From assembly GCA_009782515.1 (NCBI GenBank), contig WRIY01000001.1, positions 62,001-126,000 of the forward strand: a stretch of DNA of 64,000 nucleotides, written 5' to 3'. This document shows, piece after piece, positions 51,960-61,848 of this stretch (position 1 is the first letter of the stretch; each line of letters starts with the position of its first letter). The stretch comes from Eubacteriaceae bacterium. Its GTDB lineage: Bacteria > Bacillota > Clostridia > Eubacteriales > Anaerofustaceae. The notes below the pieces were generated by a model, which did no database searches, was not told the origin of the DNA, and saw only the letters and a program-made list of their open reading frames with translations. A program made the position numbers and the translations under genes.

Positions 51960-54900
51960 CTACAGCCTTAAGGAAATCCTGCTTCCCGATACGCTTTTCT
52001 CAACGCGCACCTGTTTGTCGATTCGATCAGCGAGTTCCCCGACATGGGAGATAACCCCTATAATCCTGTTTGCGCCTGCCATTTCGGTAAGCGTGCGTAT
52101 CGCCAGCTCGAGCACCTCCGGATCCAAAGACCCAAACCCCTCGTCAACGAACATTGCATCAAGGTGAATGCCTCCGGCGCTTTGCTGGACTACATCAGAG
52201 AGCCCAAGAGCAAGCGAGAGCGAAGCCATAAACGATTCGCCGCCGGAAAGGCTGCCCGAGGCCCGGGCTTTGCCTGTGTATGCATCGAATACCTCCAGAT
52301 CAAGGCCTGATCTCTTTCGCTTGTCATCAGCCTCTGTTTTTCTCATGAGCTCATACCTGTCCTGGCTCATTGCCCTAAGGCGCATGTTTGCCGCATACAG
52401 CACTCTGTCAAAGTATTCCATCTGGGCATATGTCTCAAAATCAAGGTTTCCGTTAGCAGTGTCAGAAAGCTGCTTGACTGCGGAATACTCCTTTTCAAGC
52501 TTTGCATACTGCCTGCCAAGGCCCCTCAGCTCGCTGAGCGCGGCTTGCACCTGGCTAAGCCGGGCAACAGCAGTGTCGCGGCCAGCCTTTAGGCCTGCTT
52601 CTGCAATGCGCACATTTTCCAGTTCAGAAGCAAGCTTTTCGATGCTTGGCGCATCTGAGCCTTCAAGCTCCGATGTAAGGCGGCTGATGTCGCTTGAGAG
52701 CTTTTCGCCTTCTTTTTCGTAGCCGGAGATCTGCCTGGAAATAGCCTCATGCTCTGAAGCCGGCATCAGGGCGCTTTTGTAATCATCTTCGCCATCAAAG
52801 CCATTCTCTTCAAGAGCGCGCTTAAGGGCATCATTTGCCTGCGAGAGCAGATCGCGCACAAGCGACTCTCGGCCCTCGCGCTCGCTTAGCAGCATTAGCG
52901 CAGCTTCCAGGCTTTTTTCGCCTTGTGCAACCGCCTGTTCAGCAGTTTTCCATTCGCTTTCAAGCTGCCTTAAAAAGGCCGTCGCCTCTTCCTGCTTGCC
53001 GCTAAGCTCCCTTTCTTCAATGCGCGCTTGCTCAATCGCTTTTTTAAGAAGGGGCCGCGAGCTCTCCCACTTGGGATCCGGCGAAAACTCTGAAAATGAT
53101 TCGAGGAATTTTTCAATAAGCGTTTTTATCGCGCCTGCTTCCTCATTTATTTTGGGTATAAGGGCATCCCGCCTGGCTTCAGACTGGCTTCGCTTGCCGA
53201 TTGTTTCCTCAAGCTCCTTTTCGCGCTGATCAAGCTGGCTTGCCAGCGCCGCAATAGCCTGATGCGCCCCCTGGCGCATGTTTGCTATGATCTCGCCTGC
53301 AGCCTCCCACGAAGCTTGCGCATCAACAAAGCCGGCGATGTCTTCGTAAAGCCGCCTGGCCCTTGCATCAGATTCGGCTTTGGCTGCGCTGCATTCCGAT
53401 GCCTTTTGCTCAAGCAGCGACTGAGCCTTCTCAAGCGCAGTTTTCGCCTTCTTAAGCGCTGCCTCTGTTACGCTGCCTCCTGCAAGCTCTGCCGGCGCAG
53501 GGTGCTCTTTTGATCCGCACACAGGGCATGCTTTTCCTTTTTGCAGGCGGCCGGCCAGAATCCCTGCCTGGTTATTTAGAAACGACTCATTTGCGCTAAG
53601 GTGCTCCCTTGCAGCTTTTTGGTGCTTTTCGTTTAGCGAGGAGTACTCCTTTTGCATGGCCCTGAGCTGTGAGAGCTTGCCTGAAATGGCTGTGTGCTCC
53701 TTTAAAATGGCTTCAAGCCTTGTGAGCCTTTCGGATGCAATGGCAGTTTCGCTTTTTAGCCTCTGCACCTCTATGCCTATTGCGCCCGGGTCGGCCAGCC
53801 CGTGAATATATTCCTGTATCTGCTCAAGCTCTGCGCGATCATTTAGCGCTGCTTTTTGGCGCGCAACCGCAGCATTGTAGCTTGTGCCCAGAGCTTTTAG
53901 ATTTGAGTGCTTTTCTGATGCGGCTTCCCACTCGCGCCTTGCAGCTTCATGCTTTGCTTGGGCGCTCTCGACAGGGGCAAGGGCGCTTCGCGCCATAAGC
54001 GCTGCCTGGGAGCGCTCAACAGCCAGCTGCCGATCGTTTTGGGCGCTGAGCAGCGCTGAAAGCGCGCCGGCCTGCTGGCCCCTTTTGTCAGCAGCCTCGT
54101 CATAAGCCGGCTTTACGTATCTGAGGGCTGCTTCGCCGCGCTCTGCCCTTATAGCCAGTGCGGCGATGCCGGCTGCTTTCTTTTTGTGGTTTTGCAGCTC
54201 GGTTTGGGCATTGCCAAGCAAGAGGCGCTTTTTATGTATTTCATCAGCAATTGCCATCTCGCTCGCAAGAGCGCTTTTTCGGGCGTCATATTCGGCAAGC
54301 TGCCTGTCAGCTTCGCTAATAGCCTGCTTGTCAGCATCGCAGCTTGCCTGCATCTCTAAAAACGCCTCTTCGCGCTTGTATATATCAACTCTGTAGCGCT
54401 CAAAATCCTTCTTAAGAGCCTTTATTCCATCATCAGCCAGTTTTGCGCGCTCTTTGAGCCTCTCCTGGAATGCCTTTAGGGAATCGGTGCCAAAGATGCT
54501 GCGAAGAATTTTCTTTCTGTCTTCAGTGCCGCTTTGCAGAAAACGCAGAAAGTCATTTTGGGCAATCATCACAATTTGCGAAAACTGGTCTCTGTCAAGG
54601 CCGATTATTTTTGAAATCTCCTCGGAAACGCGGCGATCCCTGTTTACAACGCTGCCGTCAGGCAGCGTGAGCACGACATCCTGGCCTTGATTTTTAATTG
54701 CCCTTTTTATAGAGTAAACACTCTCGCCTGAGCTGAACTCAAGCTCTACGAAGCACTTTGCGCTTTGTTCGGCAAAGTCGGATCTGAGCATGCTGTTGCG
54801 GTTTCTGCTCCTTGCGCTTGCAGTGCCGTATAATGCAAAAGATATTGCATCAAAAATGCTGGTTTTGCCGGAGCCGGTTTCTCCTGCAATGAGAAACAGG

Positions 54901-54986
54901 CCGCTAAAGCCCAAATCGGCAAAGTCAATGCTCTCTTCGCCCGCATACGGCCCAAAGGCGCTTAGCGTCAGTTTTAAAGGTTTCAT
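51960..54986 (-). CDS. sbcC: Exonuclease SbcC (Rad50-like ATPase)
   Basis: About 1008 residues. The N-terminal ATPase half starts LKLTLSAFGPYAGEESIDFA with Walker A AGETGSGKTS. Long coiled-coil arms carry the zinc hook CPVCGSKEHP at their tip. The C-terminal half has the signature SGSLSGGESFMASLSLALGL and Walker B HLDAMFVDEGFGSLD. With SbcD it forms the Mre11-Rad50-type nuclease that opens DNA hairpins and processes breaks. The ATG at 54986 overlaps the sbcD stop (ATGA) and has GGGAGGAG upstream; the longer reading to 55019 is only sbcD sequence in another frame. Confidence 0.96.
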   Translation of the reverse strand: MKPLKLTLSAFGPYAGEESIDFADLGFSGLFLIAGETGSGKTSIFDAISFALYGTASARSRNRNSMLRSDFAEQSAKCFVELEFSSGESVYSIKRAIKNQGQDVVLTLPDGSVVNRDRRVSEEISKIIGLDRDQFSQIVMIAQNDFLRFLQSGTEDRKKILRSIFGTDSLKAFQERLKERAKLADDGIKALKKDFERYRVDIYKREEAFLEMQASCDADKQAISEADRQLAEYDARKSALASEMAIADEIHKKRLLLGNAQTELQNHKKKAAGIAALAIRAERGEAALRYVKPAYDEAADKRGQQAGALSALLSAQNDRQLAVERSQAALMARSALAPVESAQAKHEAARREWEAASEKHSNLKALGTSYNAAVARQKAALNDRAELEQIQEYIHGLADPGAIGIEVQRLKSETAIASERLTRLEAILKEHTAISGKLSQLRAMQKEYSSLNEKHQKAAREHLSANESFLNNQAGILAGRLQKGKACPVCGSKEHPAPAELAGGSVTEAALKKAKTALEKAQSLLEQKASECSAAKAESDARARRLYEDIAGFVDAQASWEAAGEIIANMRQGAHQAIAALASQLDQREKELEETIGKRSQSEARRDALIPKINEEAGAIKTLIEKFLESFSEFSPDPKWESSRPLLKKAIEQARIEERELSGKQEEATAFLRQLESEWKTAEQAVAQGEKSLEAALMLLSEREGRESLVRDLLSQANDALKRALEENGFDGEDDYKSALMPASEHEAISRQISGYEKEGEKLSSDISRLTSELEGSDAPSIEKLASELENVRIAEAGLKAGRDTAVARLSQVQAALSELRGLGRQYAKLEKEYSAVKQLSDTANGNLDFETYAQMEYFDRVLYAANMRLRAMSQDRYELMRKTEADDKRKRSGLDLEVFDAYTGKARASGSLSGGESFMASLSLALGLSDVVQQSAGGIHLDAMFVDEGFGSLDPEVLELAIRTLTEMAGANRIIGVISHVGELADRIDKQVRVEKSVSGSRISLRL

Positions 54987-56140
54987 GCCATCTCCTCCCT
55001 TTGCTCGGCATTCAGGCACTCTATTGCAATTGCTGCCTGCTCCTCGCTCATTACTGAGCCGTTTGTCTCAAGGAACAGCTGCATAAACATATCAAAATAG
55101 GAAAGCCGGCCGCTCTCGGCCTCGCTGTACAGGCTGATTGCATGGGCGCTGTTTGATCTGTAATTGTCAAAGCTAAGGCTCATGGCATTGGGGTATGCGC
55201 TGCGTATCTTGCCCATCGGATCGATTATTTCCTCTTCGTCGGTGAGGACAGCTTTTATGTAGTCTTCATTGCTGTCTGAATATGCTGAATCAGCGCTGAT
55301 AAGATCGCTAAGCTTCCCCCTGATTTCGCGCATGTCATGAATAGGGGATATGGGAAGGCGCTTTACCGAAAGATCGCCCTTTTTGCCCAGCTCAGCGCAG
55401 ATTATAGATTTTTCCTGCTTTATTTCGGAGAATGAATACTTTACCGGGGATCCTGCATACCTGATGTGATCGTACCCTACGCTTTGGGAGCCATGCAGGT
55501 GCCCGAGCGCAACATAATCGAACTTCCTGACAATTTCTGCATCTATGGCGTCAATGCCCCCTACAGGGTTGATTTCAGAATCGCTCAAAACCGGCTCAAT
55601 TCCGGCTTTGGCGTAGAACTGGTGCGAAATAAGCACATTTCTGCCTTCATAATCTATATCCTGGGCATTTAGCACAGCCCTTAAGGCATCGCTGTAGCTT
55701 GAATGCTCTTTGGCGCCATACATGCCCTTCAGCGTCGTGGGCTTAAAAAACGGCAGCATCCATATGCTGACAGGGCCATGCTCATCAGCTATAACCGCCC
55801 TCTCAAGGGTGGGCTTAAACGAGCCGCTTATGTATAGGCCCTGATCGAGCAGCAGCCGGTTTGCATATGAGATTCGCTCAGGAGAGTCATGGTTTCCGGC
55901 AACAAGCAACAAAATCGCCTCCTGCCCTGCCAGCTCTGTCAAGAAATCGTCAAATGCCTTTACTGCCTCGACGCTTGGAACAGCCCGATCATATATGTCT
56001 CCTGCGATAATCACAGCTTTTGGCTTTTCTGAACGTATGTAGCCTATAGCCTGGGCAAAAAAATTCCTTTGCTCATCGAGCATGGAAAAGCCGTTTACGC
56101 TTTTGCCGATGTGCAAGTCGGACATATGCAAAAATTTCAT
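54983..56140 (-). CDS. sbcD: Exonuclease SbcD (Mre11-like nuclease)
   Basis: About 385 residues. The calcineurin-like phosphoesterase domain shows all metal-binding motifs: HMSDLHIGK, AGDIYDR, VAGNHDSPERI, SHQFYA and ALGHLHGSQ. The C-terminal ~110 residues are the capping/SbcC-binding part. It is the nuclease subunit of SbcCD. The ATG at 56140 (ACAGGAT upstream) starts two residues before the conserved FLHMSDLH; the 24-codon longer reading has no ribosome binding site. Cotranscribed with sbcC. Confidence 0.96.
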   Translation of the reverse strand: MKFLHMSDLHIGKSVNGFSMLDEQRNFFAQAIGYIRSEKPKAVIIAGDIYDRAVPSVEAVKAFDDFLTELAGQEAILLLVAGNHDSPERISYANRLLLDQGLYISGSFKPTLERAVIADEHGPVSIWMLPFFKPTTLKGMYGAKEHSSYSDALRAVLNAQDIDYEGRNVLISHQFYAKAGIEPVLSDSEINPVGGIDAIDAEIVRKFDYVALGHLHGSQSVGYDHIRYAGSPVKYSFSEIKQEKSIICAELGKKGDLSVKRLPISPIHDMREIRGKLSDLISADSAYSDSNEDYIKAVLTDEEEIIDPMGKIRSAYPNAMSLSFDNYRSNSAHAISLYSEAESGRLSYFDMFMQLFLETNGSVMSEEQAAIAIECLNAEQREEMA

Positions 56141-56668
56141 TAAGCCATCCTGTCTGTTGTTTTGTTTTAGCTTATAGCGCCAGGCTGAAAGCTTGGCATA
56201 CAGCTGTTGCATTTAGGCAAAAAGGCGCATTAGCATAACTGCCGGCCTTTGCGCCTCTGCAAGCATTCTGGCGGAACCTGGCGCTTAGCGGCCTGTTTTT
56301 GTGCGATCCGAGCCCATTTGCTTTGCCAGAATGCCCGGCGGCCTAAAATCAGATAAAATAATCTTAGCATACAAAAGCATGCATTGGCATAGGCTTGTAT
56401 AATTATTCCTGTTTAGTTGATACACTCAGACATAATTCGGGGGCGCCGGATCATAGCCTGCCCCAAAAAGCATCCCGCCTGTTGCCCTATATTCGCCCGC
56501 AGCCTCCCCGCATTGCCGGCATAAAGCGGCAAAGCCGAAATTTATATGCAGCAGGCTGTAGCGCGGCCAGGAAAAGGACCTATTCAAAAATTGCGGCTTA
56601 TGATAAAATATACACAGATTTGGCTTCAGCGGCGGCATGCAAAAGCATCCCCCGTTTTAGGAGGTTTT
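56141..56668. other. 528-bp divergent region between sbcD and purL
   Basis: No gene is supported. For purL, an extended -10 TGATAAAAT (56601-56609) is the best promoter candidate, with only a poor -35. Upstream, a TTGCCG/CGGCAA hairpin (56513-56532) and a GGGG/CCCC dyad (from 56438) could belong to a leader if transcription starts near TATAAT at 56398. I could not confirm a known purine-related riboswitch. Confidence 0.4.
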
Positions 56669-59600
56669 TTGTACACTCGAATATTCGTAGAAAAAAAGCC
56701 GGGGTTTCGCATAGAAGCCCTTGGGCTTACAAACGATCTGAAAGCAGCTTTGCAGCTTTCAAACCTGTCGGAAATCAGGGTTCTCAACCGCTATGACGTC
56801 ATCACAGAGGAAAGCATAGGCGATCTCATATATGGCATCTTTGCAGAGCGCAACCAGGATGATGTATATGAAAGCGTGCCTGACAGCGGCTATGCCGGCA
56901 TTTTTGGCGCCAGCCTGCTGCCAGGGCAATATGATGCCCGATCTGACGCAGCTGTCCAGCTATTGGCAGTCGCCGGCGGAATAGAAGGGGCACAGGCAAA
57001 GCATATGAAAGTGTACCTTCTATATGGAAGCTTAAGCGAAGAGGAAATCGCAGCTATACAAGGCTACATCATCAACCCTGTTGACATGGCCTTAACAGAT
57101 CCATTTGGCGAGGCCAGCTTTGAATCTGCGCCAATCGAGCCGAAAGCCAGAATTGAGCTTCCCGGCCTTTTTACTTCGGATCTAAGCGATTTCATAAGCG
57201 AGCACAGCCTGGCTATGAGCGAAGAGGATCTGGCCCTTATCAGAGGCTACTTTCATTCTGAGGACAGAAACATCACCGAAACCGAGCTTTATGCGCTGGA
57301 TGCGTATTGGTCTGATCACTGCCGCCACTCAACGTTTAATACAACAATCACATCAGTTTCCTTCGAAGGCGCAAACGCGCCAGTTGAGAAATCGCTTGAA
57401 AGCTTCATAGCGATGTCGCTGGAGCATGGCCTAAAGCCAAGCCTGATGGGCGTTGCCACAGCGCCAATGAGGTATGCAAAGGCAACAGGCGGCCTTGAGG
57501 GCATGGAAGAAAGCGATGAGCACAATGCATGCAGCGTGGTTATCAGCGCCTTGACAGAAAGCGGCCCGAAAGAGGTGCTTCTCATGTTCAAGAATGAGAC
57601 GCATAACCACCCTACGGAAATAGAGCCATTTGGCGGCGCATCCACATGCATAGGCGGGGCAATCCGCGATCCGCTCTCAGGCAGAGGGTATGTATACCAG
57701 TCAATGAGGGTGAGCGGGGCAGCAGACATTCTCAAGCCGGCCAGCCAGGCTCGCGCAGGAAAGCTCCCCCAAAGGAAGATTTCGCGCGAGGCAGCTGTTG
57801 GCTTCTCTTCTTACGGCAACCAGATAGGCATAGCGACAGGCCATGTCAGGGAGTACTACCACCCCGGTTTTGAAGCCAAGCGCCTTGAATGCGGCGCGGT
57901 GGTTGCAAGCGCCCTGAGGGAGAATGTAGCCAGGCTGGAGCCGGCGCCGGGCGACCTTATATATATTGTCGGGGCAAGGACCGGCAGGGACGGCATTGGC
58001 GGCGCCCAGGGCTCATCCAAGTCCCATGACAGAAACTCTGTTGTAGAAATGGCCAGCGAAGTGCAAAAGGGCAACGCGCCTATAGAGCGCAAGCTGCAAA
58101 GGCTGTTTTCGATGCCTGAAGCCTCGCGCCTTATAAAGCGGTCAAATGACTTTGGCGCAGGCGGCGTTGCTGTTGCCATAGGCGAAATAGCAGACTCTAT
58201 TGATATTGATCTTGACAGCGTGCTGATTAAATATGAAGGCCTCTCAGCAACAGAGCTTGCCATAAGCGAATCCCAGGAGAGGATGGCTGTAGCAATAAGC
58301 CCTGAAAATGAGAGCGAATTCCTCGCCTACGTTGAAAGCGAGGCCCTGGAATATTCAAAGACTGCTGTAGTTACAGACTCAGGCCGGCTTCGAATGTTTT
58401 ATAATGGCCAGGCCGTCTTTGACATCTCAAGGGAGTTCCTGTCAACAAACGGCTCAGAGCGCTTCTCGGAAGCAGTTTTGCCAAAATACAATGAGCCTGC
58501 CGCCTCCCGCCTGACAGGGGAGAGCTTTGCCGGCATCATGCACGCTCTCGCAACAAACCCGAACACCGCCTCCCAGCAAGGCATCACGGAAATGTTTGAT
58601 TCGTCCATTGGCGCAGGGACGCTGCTGGCCCCGTATGGGGGAAAGCTCCAAAAGTCTCCCTCTGACGCCATGGCGCACATTATACCAAATACAATAAGCA
58701 GGGCAAGCGTAATGGCCCATGGCTACGATCCGCACCTGGCAAGCAGCAATGCATATGATGGCGCAAAAAATGCCATAGCGCTTTCTGTAACCCGTGCCGT
58801 TGCTGCCGGAGCCAGCATAAGCCGCTGCTATCTTTCACTGCAAGAGTACTTTGGCAAGCTTGCCAGCCCCCAAAAATGGGGCATCGCGCTCTCAGCCCTC
58901 CTGGGCGCATACGAAGCGCAGCTTAGCCTTGGCGTTTACTCTATCGGCGGAAAAGACTCAATGTCAGGAAGCTTTGAGGACATTGAAGTCCCGCCTTCAG
59001 TTATTAGCTTTGCAATTGCAGATCTTGACGCGAGCGAGGTTATAGCCAACACCCTCTTCGAGCCAAACACAAAAGTGTGGCTTATCAAGCCAAAAGGCAT
59101 CAGCCCGAGCGAGCGCGGCCTTGGCGACTTAAAGCAAATGCTTACAGCGTTTCATGGCGCAAAGCCTCAAGCTGCATGCGCAGTCGGCTTTGGCGGGCCT
59201 TTGGAGGCAGCGGTAAAAATGTGCCTCGGGCAAGGCTTGGGCTTCAGGTTTGAGGCCGGCCTTAATATTTCCGAACTGGTGCAAACCTGCTATGGAGCGA
59301 TAGCGGCATCCTTTGGCGGCGATCTGCCTGAAAGCCTGAAAGAGTGGGCAGTGCCTTTGGGCGAAACTACTAAGGAGCCTGAGTTCGCGCTTGGCTCTGA
59401 ATCTGTAAGCCTTGATGCTTTCATGGCGCCATATGAGGGCTACTACAGCGAAGTTTTCGGGCTGCATGACAAAGGCATAAGCCCGAAAACACAGGCATTT
59501 AGCAGCCAAAAGCGCTACAGCGGCTCTGGCAAAGGCTTTGGCAGGCCAAGAGCGTTTATACCCGTTTTCGCCGGCACTAACTGCGAGAACGACACTAAAA

Positions 59601-60337
59601 GGGCTTTTGAAAGAGCCGGCGCCTCAGCAGAGGCAATGGTGTTTAGAAGCCTGAGCGCCGCCGAGGCCCAGGAGTCTGCGCGATCATTTGCCAAACTTAT
59701 AAACAACAGCCAGATACTTGCCTTGCCGGGCGGGTTTTCAGCTGCGGACGAGCCTGACGGGAGCGCTAAATATATCGCTGCATTCCTGGCCAACCCTTAC
59801 GTAAAAGAGGCTGTATGGGATCTGTACAGCAAAAGGGAAGGCCTAATCATTGGAATTTGCAACGGCTTTCAGGCGTTAATCAAATCCGGCCTTCTTCCAT
59901 ATGCCGACATGCAGGTAGCCGAGGATTCCCCTGCTCTGGCCTTTAACGGCATTGGCAGGCATGTAGCCAAAATTGTCAGCACAAGGGTCTCATCGGTGAT
60001 GTCGCCGTGGATGGCCAATGTGAGCGTAGGGGAAACCTACCAGCTGCCGATATCGCACGGCGAAGGCCGGTTTGTCGCCTCTGAGGAGCATGTAATGAGG
60101 ATGGCGCAAGCAGGCCAAATTGCATTGCAATACGCAAATATATACGGCGAGGTAGCCGCCTCCCCTGAGGCCAACCCGAATTCAAGCGCTTACAGCATCG
60201 AGGCTGTAAGCGATCCGACAGGCAGAATTCTCGGCAAGATGGGGCATATAGAAAGAATCGGCGAGCATCTGTACAAAAATGTTCCCGGCTTATACGATCT
60301 CAAGATTTTTGAGGCGGGCGTAAGCTATTTCGCCTAG
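56669..60337 (+). CDS. purL: Phosphoribosylformylglycinamidine synthase, single-chain type
   Basis: About 1222 residues; converts FGAR, glutamine and ATP to FGAM. No ATG fits: the start is TTG 56669, four bases after AGGAGG, giving the family N-terminus YTRIFVEKKPGFRIEA. The synthase half has YWSDHCRHSTF, KNETHNHPTEIEPFGGASTC and a second duplicated ATPase-like half (GVYSIGGKDSMSG). The C-terminal glutaminase domain (from about residue 1000) has PVFAGTNCENDT, nucleophile Cys in GICNGFQAL and catalytic His in PISHGEGRF. First gene of the pur cluster; purE follows 15 bp downstream. Confidence 0.96.
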   Translation: MYTRIFVEKKPGFRIEALGLTNDLKAALQLSNLSEIRVLNRYDVITEESIGDLIYGIFAERNQDDVYESVPDSGYAGIFGASLLPGQYDARSDAAVQLLAVAGGIEGAQAKHMKVYLLYGSLSEEEIAAIQGYIINPVDMALTDPFGEASFESAPIEPKARIELPGLFTSDLSDFISEHSLAMSEEDLALIRGYFHSEDRNITETELYALDAYWSDHCRHSTFNTTITSVSFEGANAPVEKSLESFIAMSLEHGLKPSLMGVATAPMRYAKATGGLEGMEESDEHNACSVVISALTESGPKEVLLMFKNETHNHPTEIEPFGGASTCIGGAIRDPLSGRGYVYQSMRVSGAADILKPASQARAGKLPQRKISREAAVGFSSYGNQIGIATGHVREYYHPGFEAKRLECGAVVASALRENVARLEPAPGDLIYIVGARTGRDGIGGAQGSSKSHDRNSVVEMASEVQKGNAPIERKLQRLFSMPEASRLIKRSNDFGAGGVAVAIGEIADSIDIDLDSVLIKYEGLSATELAISESQERMAVAISPENESEFLAYVESEALEYSKTAVVTDSGRLRMFYNGQAVFDISREFLSTNGSERFSEAVLPKYNEPAASRLTGESFAGIMHALATNPNTASQQGITEMFDSSIGAGTLLAPYGGKLQKSPSDAMAHIIPNTISRASVMAHGYDPHLASSNAYDGAKNAIALSVTRAVAAGASISRCYLSLQEYFGKLASPQKWGIALSALLGAYEAQLSLGVYSIGGKDSMSGSFEDIEVPPSVISFAIADLDASEVIANTLFEPNTKVWLIKPKGISPSERGLGDLKQMLTAFHGAKPQAACAVGFGGPLEAAVKMCLGQGLGFRFEAGLNISELVQTCYGAIAASFGGDLPESLKEWAVPLGETTKEPEFALGSESVSLDAFMAPYEGYYSEVFGLHDKGISPKTQAFSSQKRYSGSGKGFGRPRAFIPVFAGTNCENDTKRAFERAGASAEAMVFRSLSAAEAQESARSFAKLINNSQILALPGGFSAADEPDGSAKYIAAFLANPYVKEAVWDLYSKREGLIIGICNGFQALIKSGLLPYADMQVAEDSPALAFNGIGRHVAKIVSTRVSSVMSPWMANVSVGETYQLPISHGEGRFVASEEHVMRMAQAGQIALQYANIYGEVAASPEANPNSSAYSIEAVSDPTGRILGKMGHIERIGEHLYKNVPGLYDLKIFEAGVSYFA

Positions 60338-60352
60338 ACAGGAGAGCTATAA

Positions 60353-60835
60353 ATGGCAAATATCGCAATAATAATAGGAAGCGCTTCAGACCGCCCGGTT
60401 GTAAACAGGGCAGAGGAAATCCTGCGCAGCTTCAAGGTGAGCTATACCCTGCGGGTGCTTTCAGCGCACCGCACGCCCGAGGAGACAGCCGAGTTCGCAA
60501 AAACCCTGGACGGCAATTATGACGCTGTAATAGCGGCAGCAGGCAAAGCCGCCCATTTGGCCGGAGCCGTAGCAGCCCACACTCTGGTGCCGGTTATCGG
60601 CCTGCCCATAAAAACAGACGTGATGGGCGGGCTTGACTCCCTGCTCTCAATTGTCCAAATGCCAAGAGGCATACCTGTAGCCACAGTGGCTATTGACGGC
60701 GCTGAAAATGCAGCGCTTCTGGCGCTTCAGATTGCTGCCCCGAGAGATCCCGGCCTTTTGCACAAGCTCAAGGAGTACCGCAAGCAAATGAGGGAATCTT
60801 CGCTGTCAGCAGATTCAGAGGCGCAAAGTGAATAA
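60353..60835 (+). CDS. purE: N5-carboxyaminoimidazole ribonucleotide mutase
   Basis: A 160-residue enzyme converting N5-CAIR to CAIR. It has IIGSASDRPVVNRAEEIL, the reactive SAHRTPEETAEF, AAGKAAHLAGAVAAHT and GGLDSLLSIVQMPRGIPVAT, giving a complete class I PurE. The usual G-A-G-G in the third block reads AAGKA, a substitution more often seen in class II or divergent enzymes. AGGAG precedes the ATG. No purK lies beside it in this window. Confidence 0.95.
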   Translation: MANIAIIIGSASDRPVVNRAEEILRSFKVSYTLRVLSAHRTPEETAEFAKTLDGNYDAVIAAAGKAAHLAGAVAAHTLVPVIGLPIKTDVMGGLDSLLSIVQMPRGIPVATVAIDGAENAALLALQIAAPRDPGLLHKLKEYRKQMRESSLSADSEAQSE

Positions 60836-60858
60836 TAAAAGGCAGGCAAAACATTGAC

Positions 60859-61848
60859 ATGGGAGACGCGTATAAAGAATCAGGCGTTGACCTGAACGCC
60901 GGATATGAGAGCGTGCGGCGCATAAAGCCGCTTGCTGAGGCGACATTTTCGAAATATGTCCTGAGCGGAATCGGGGCTTTCGGCTCAGCGTATGAAGTCC
61001 CTGAAAAATACAAAAGGCCTGTGCTTGTTGCGGCAACCGATGGCGTTGGCACAAAGCTTCTAATTGCACAGGCAGCAAACGAGCACTCAACCGTAGGCAT
61101 TGACCTTGTGGCAATGTGCGCCAACGATGTGCTGGCAATGGGGGCTGAGCCTGCATTTTTCCTTGACTATATAGCTTCTTCAAAAACAGTGCCCGAAACC
61201 ATTGAATCAATAGTTGAAGGCATCGCTGAAGGCTGCAAGCAGGCAGGCTGCTCTTTGGTTGGCGGAGAGACCGCCGAATTGCCGGGAATGTATCCTGAAG
61301 GGGAGTATGATCTGGCAGGCTTTTGCGTTGGCATAGCTGAAAAGAGCGATCTTCTCGGCAACAGCAGGGCACGGGCAGGAGACATGATAATCGGATTTGC
61401 CTCTTCCGGCCTGCACTCAAACGGCTTCTCGCTTGCCAGAAGGGCGCTGCTGGAAAGCGGCAGATACAGCTTGGGCGAATATATTCCGCAACTGGGAACT
61501 ACCCTGGCCTCAGAGCTGCTAAAGCCAACGCTTATATATAAAAGACAGGCCGCCTCCCTGGCCGGCATAGCCCACAGCATGTGCCATATAACAGGCGGGG
61601 GCTATTATGAAAACATCCCCCGAATGCTGCCGGCAGGCCTGAGCGCTGCTGTAAGCAAAAGCGCTCTGCCAAAGCTGCCGATATTCGCCCTTATACAGGA
61701 TGCCTTGGGCCTGAGCGATGAGAACATGTTCTCAACATTTAACATGGGAATTGGGTTTATGGCTACCGTGCCGCAAGGCACGCAAGTCGATGGCGCAATA
61801 GTTATCGGCAGCGTTATAGAGGGCAGCGGCGAGGCTTTGATCGTATGA
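60859..61848 (+). CDS. purM: Phosphoribosylformylglycinamidine cyclo-ligase (AIR synthetase)
   Basis: A 329-residue ATP-dependent enzyme closing the imidazole ring. Family blocks are YKESGVDLNAGYESVRRIKP, ATDGVGTKLLIAQ, GIDLVAMCANDVLAMGAEP, LVGGETAELPGMY and SSGLHSNGFSLARR. It ends at GEALIV with a stop overlapping the purN start (4 bp). Length is slightly below the usual 340-350. The ATG is 23 bp after purE. Confidence 0.97.
   Translation: MGDAYKESGVDLNAGYESVRRIKPLAEATFSKYVLSGIGAFGSAYEVPEKYKRPVLVAATDGVGTKLLIAQAANEHSTVGIDLVAMCANDVLAMGAEPAFFLDYIASSKTVPETIESIVEGIAEGCKQAGCSLVGGETAELPGMYPEGEYDLAGFCVGIAEKSDLLGNSRARAGDMIIGFASSGLHSNGFSLARRALLESGRYSLGEYIPQLGTTLASELLKPTLIYKRQAASLAGIAHSMCHITGGGYYENIPRMLPAGLSAAVSKSALPKLPIFALIQDALGLSDENMFSTFNMGIGFMATVPQGTQVDGAIVIGSVIEGSGEALIV

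Noticed and set aside
56430-56490. ZTP (pfl) riboswitch before purL
   Set aside because: CCGGATCAT and CCGCCTG loosely recall the conserved blocks, but the intervening hairpin and the exact GGGCA block are missing. A covariance-model search of RF01750 would decide it.
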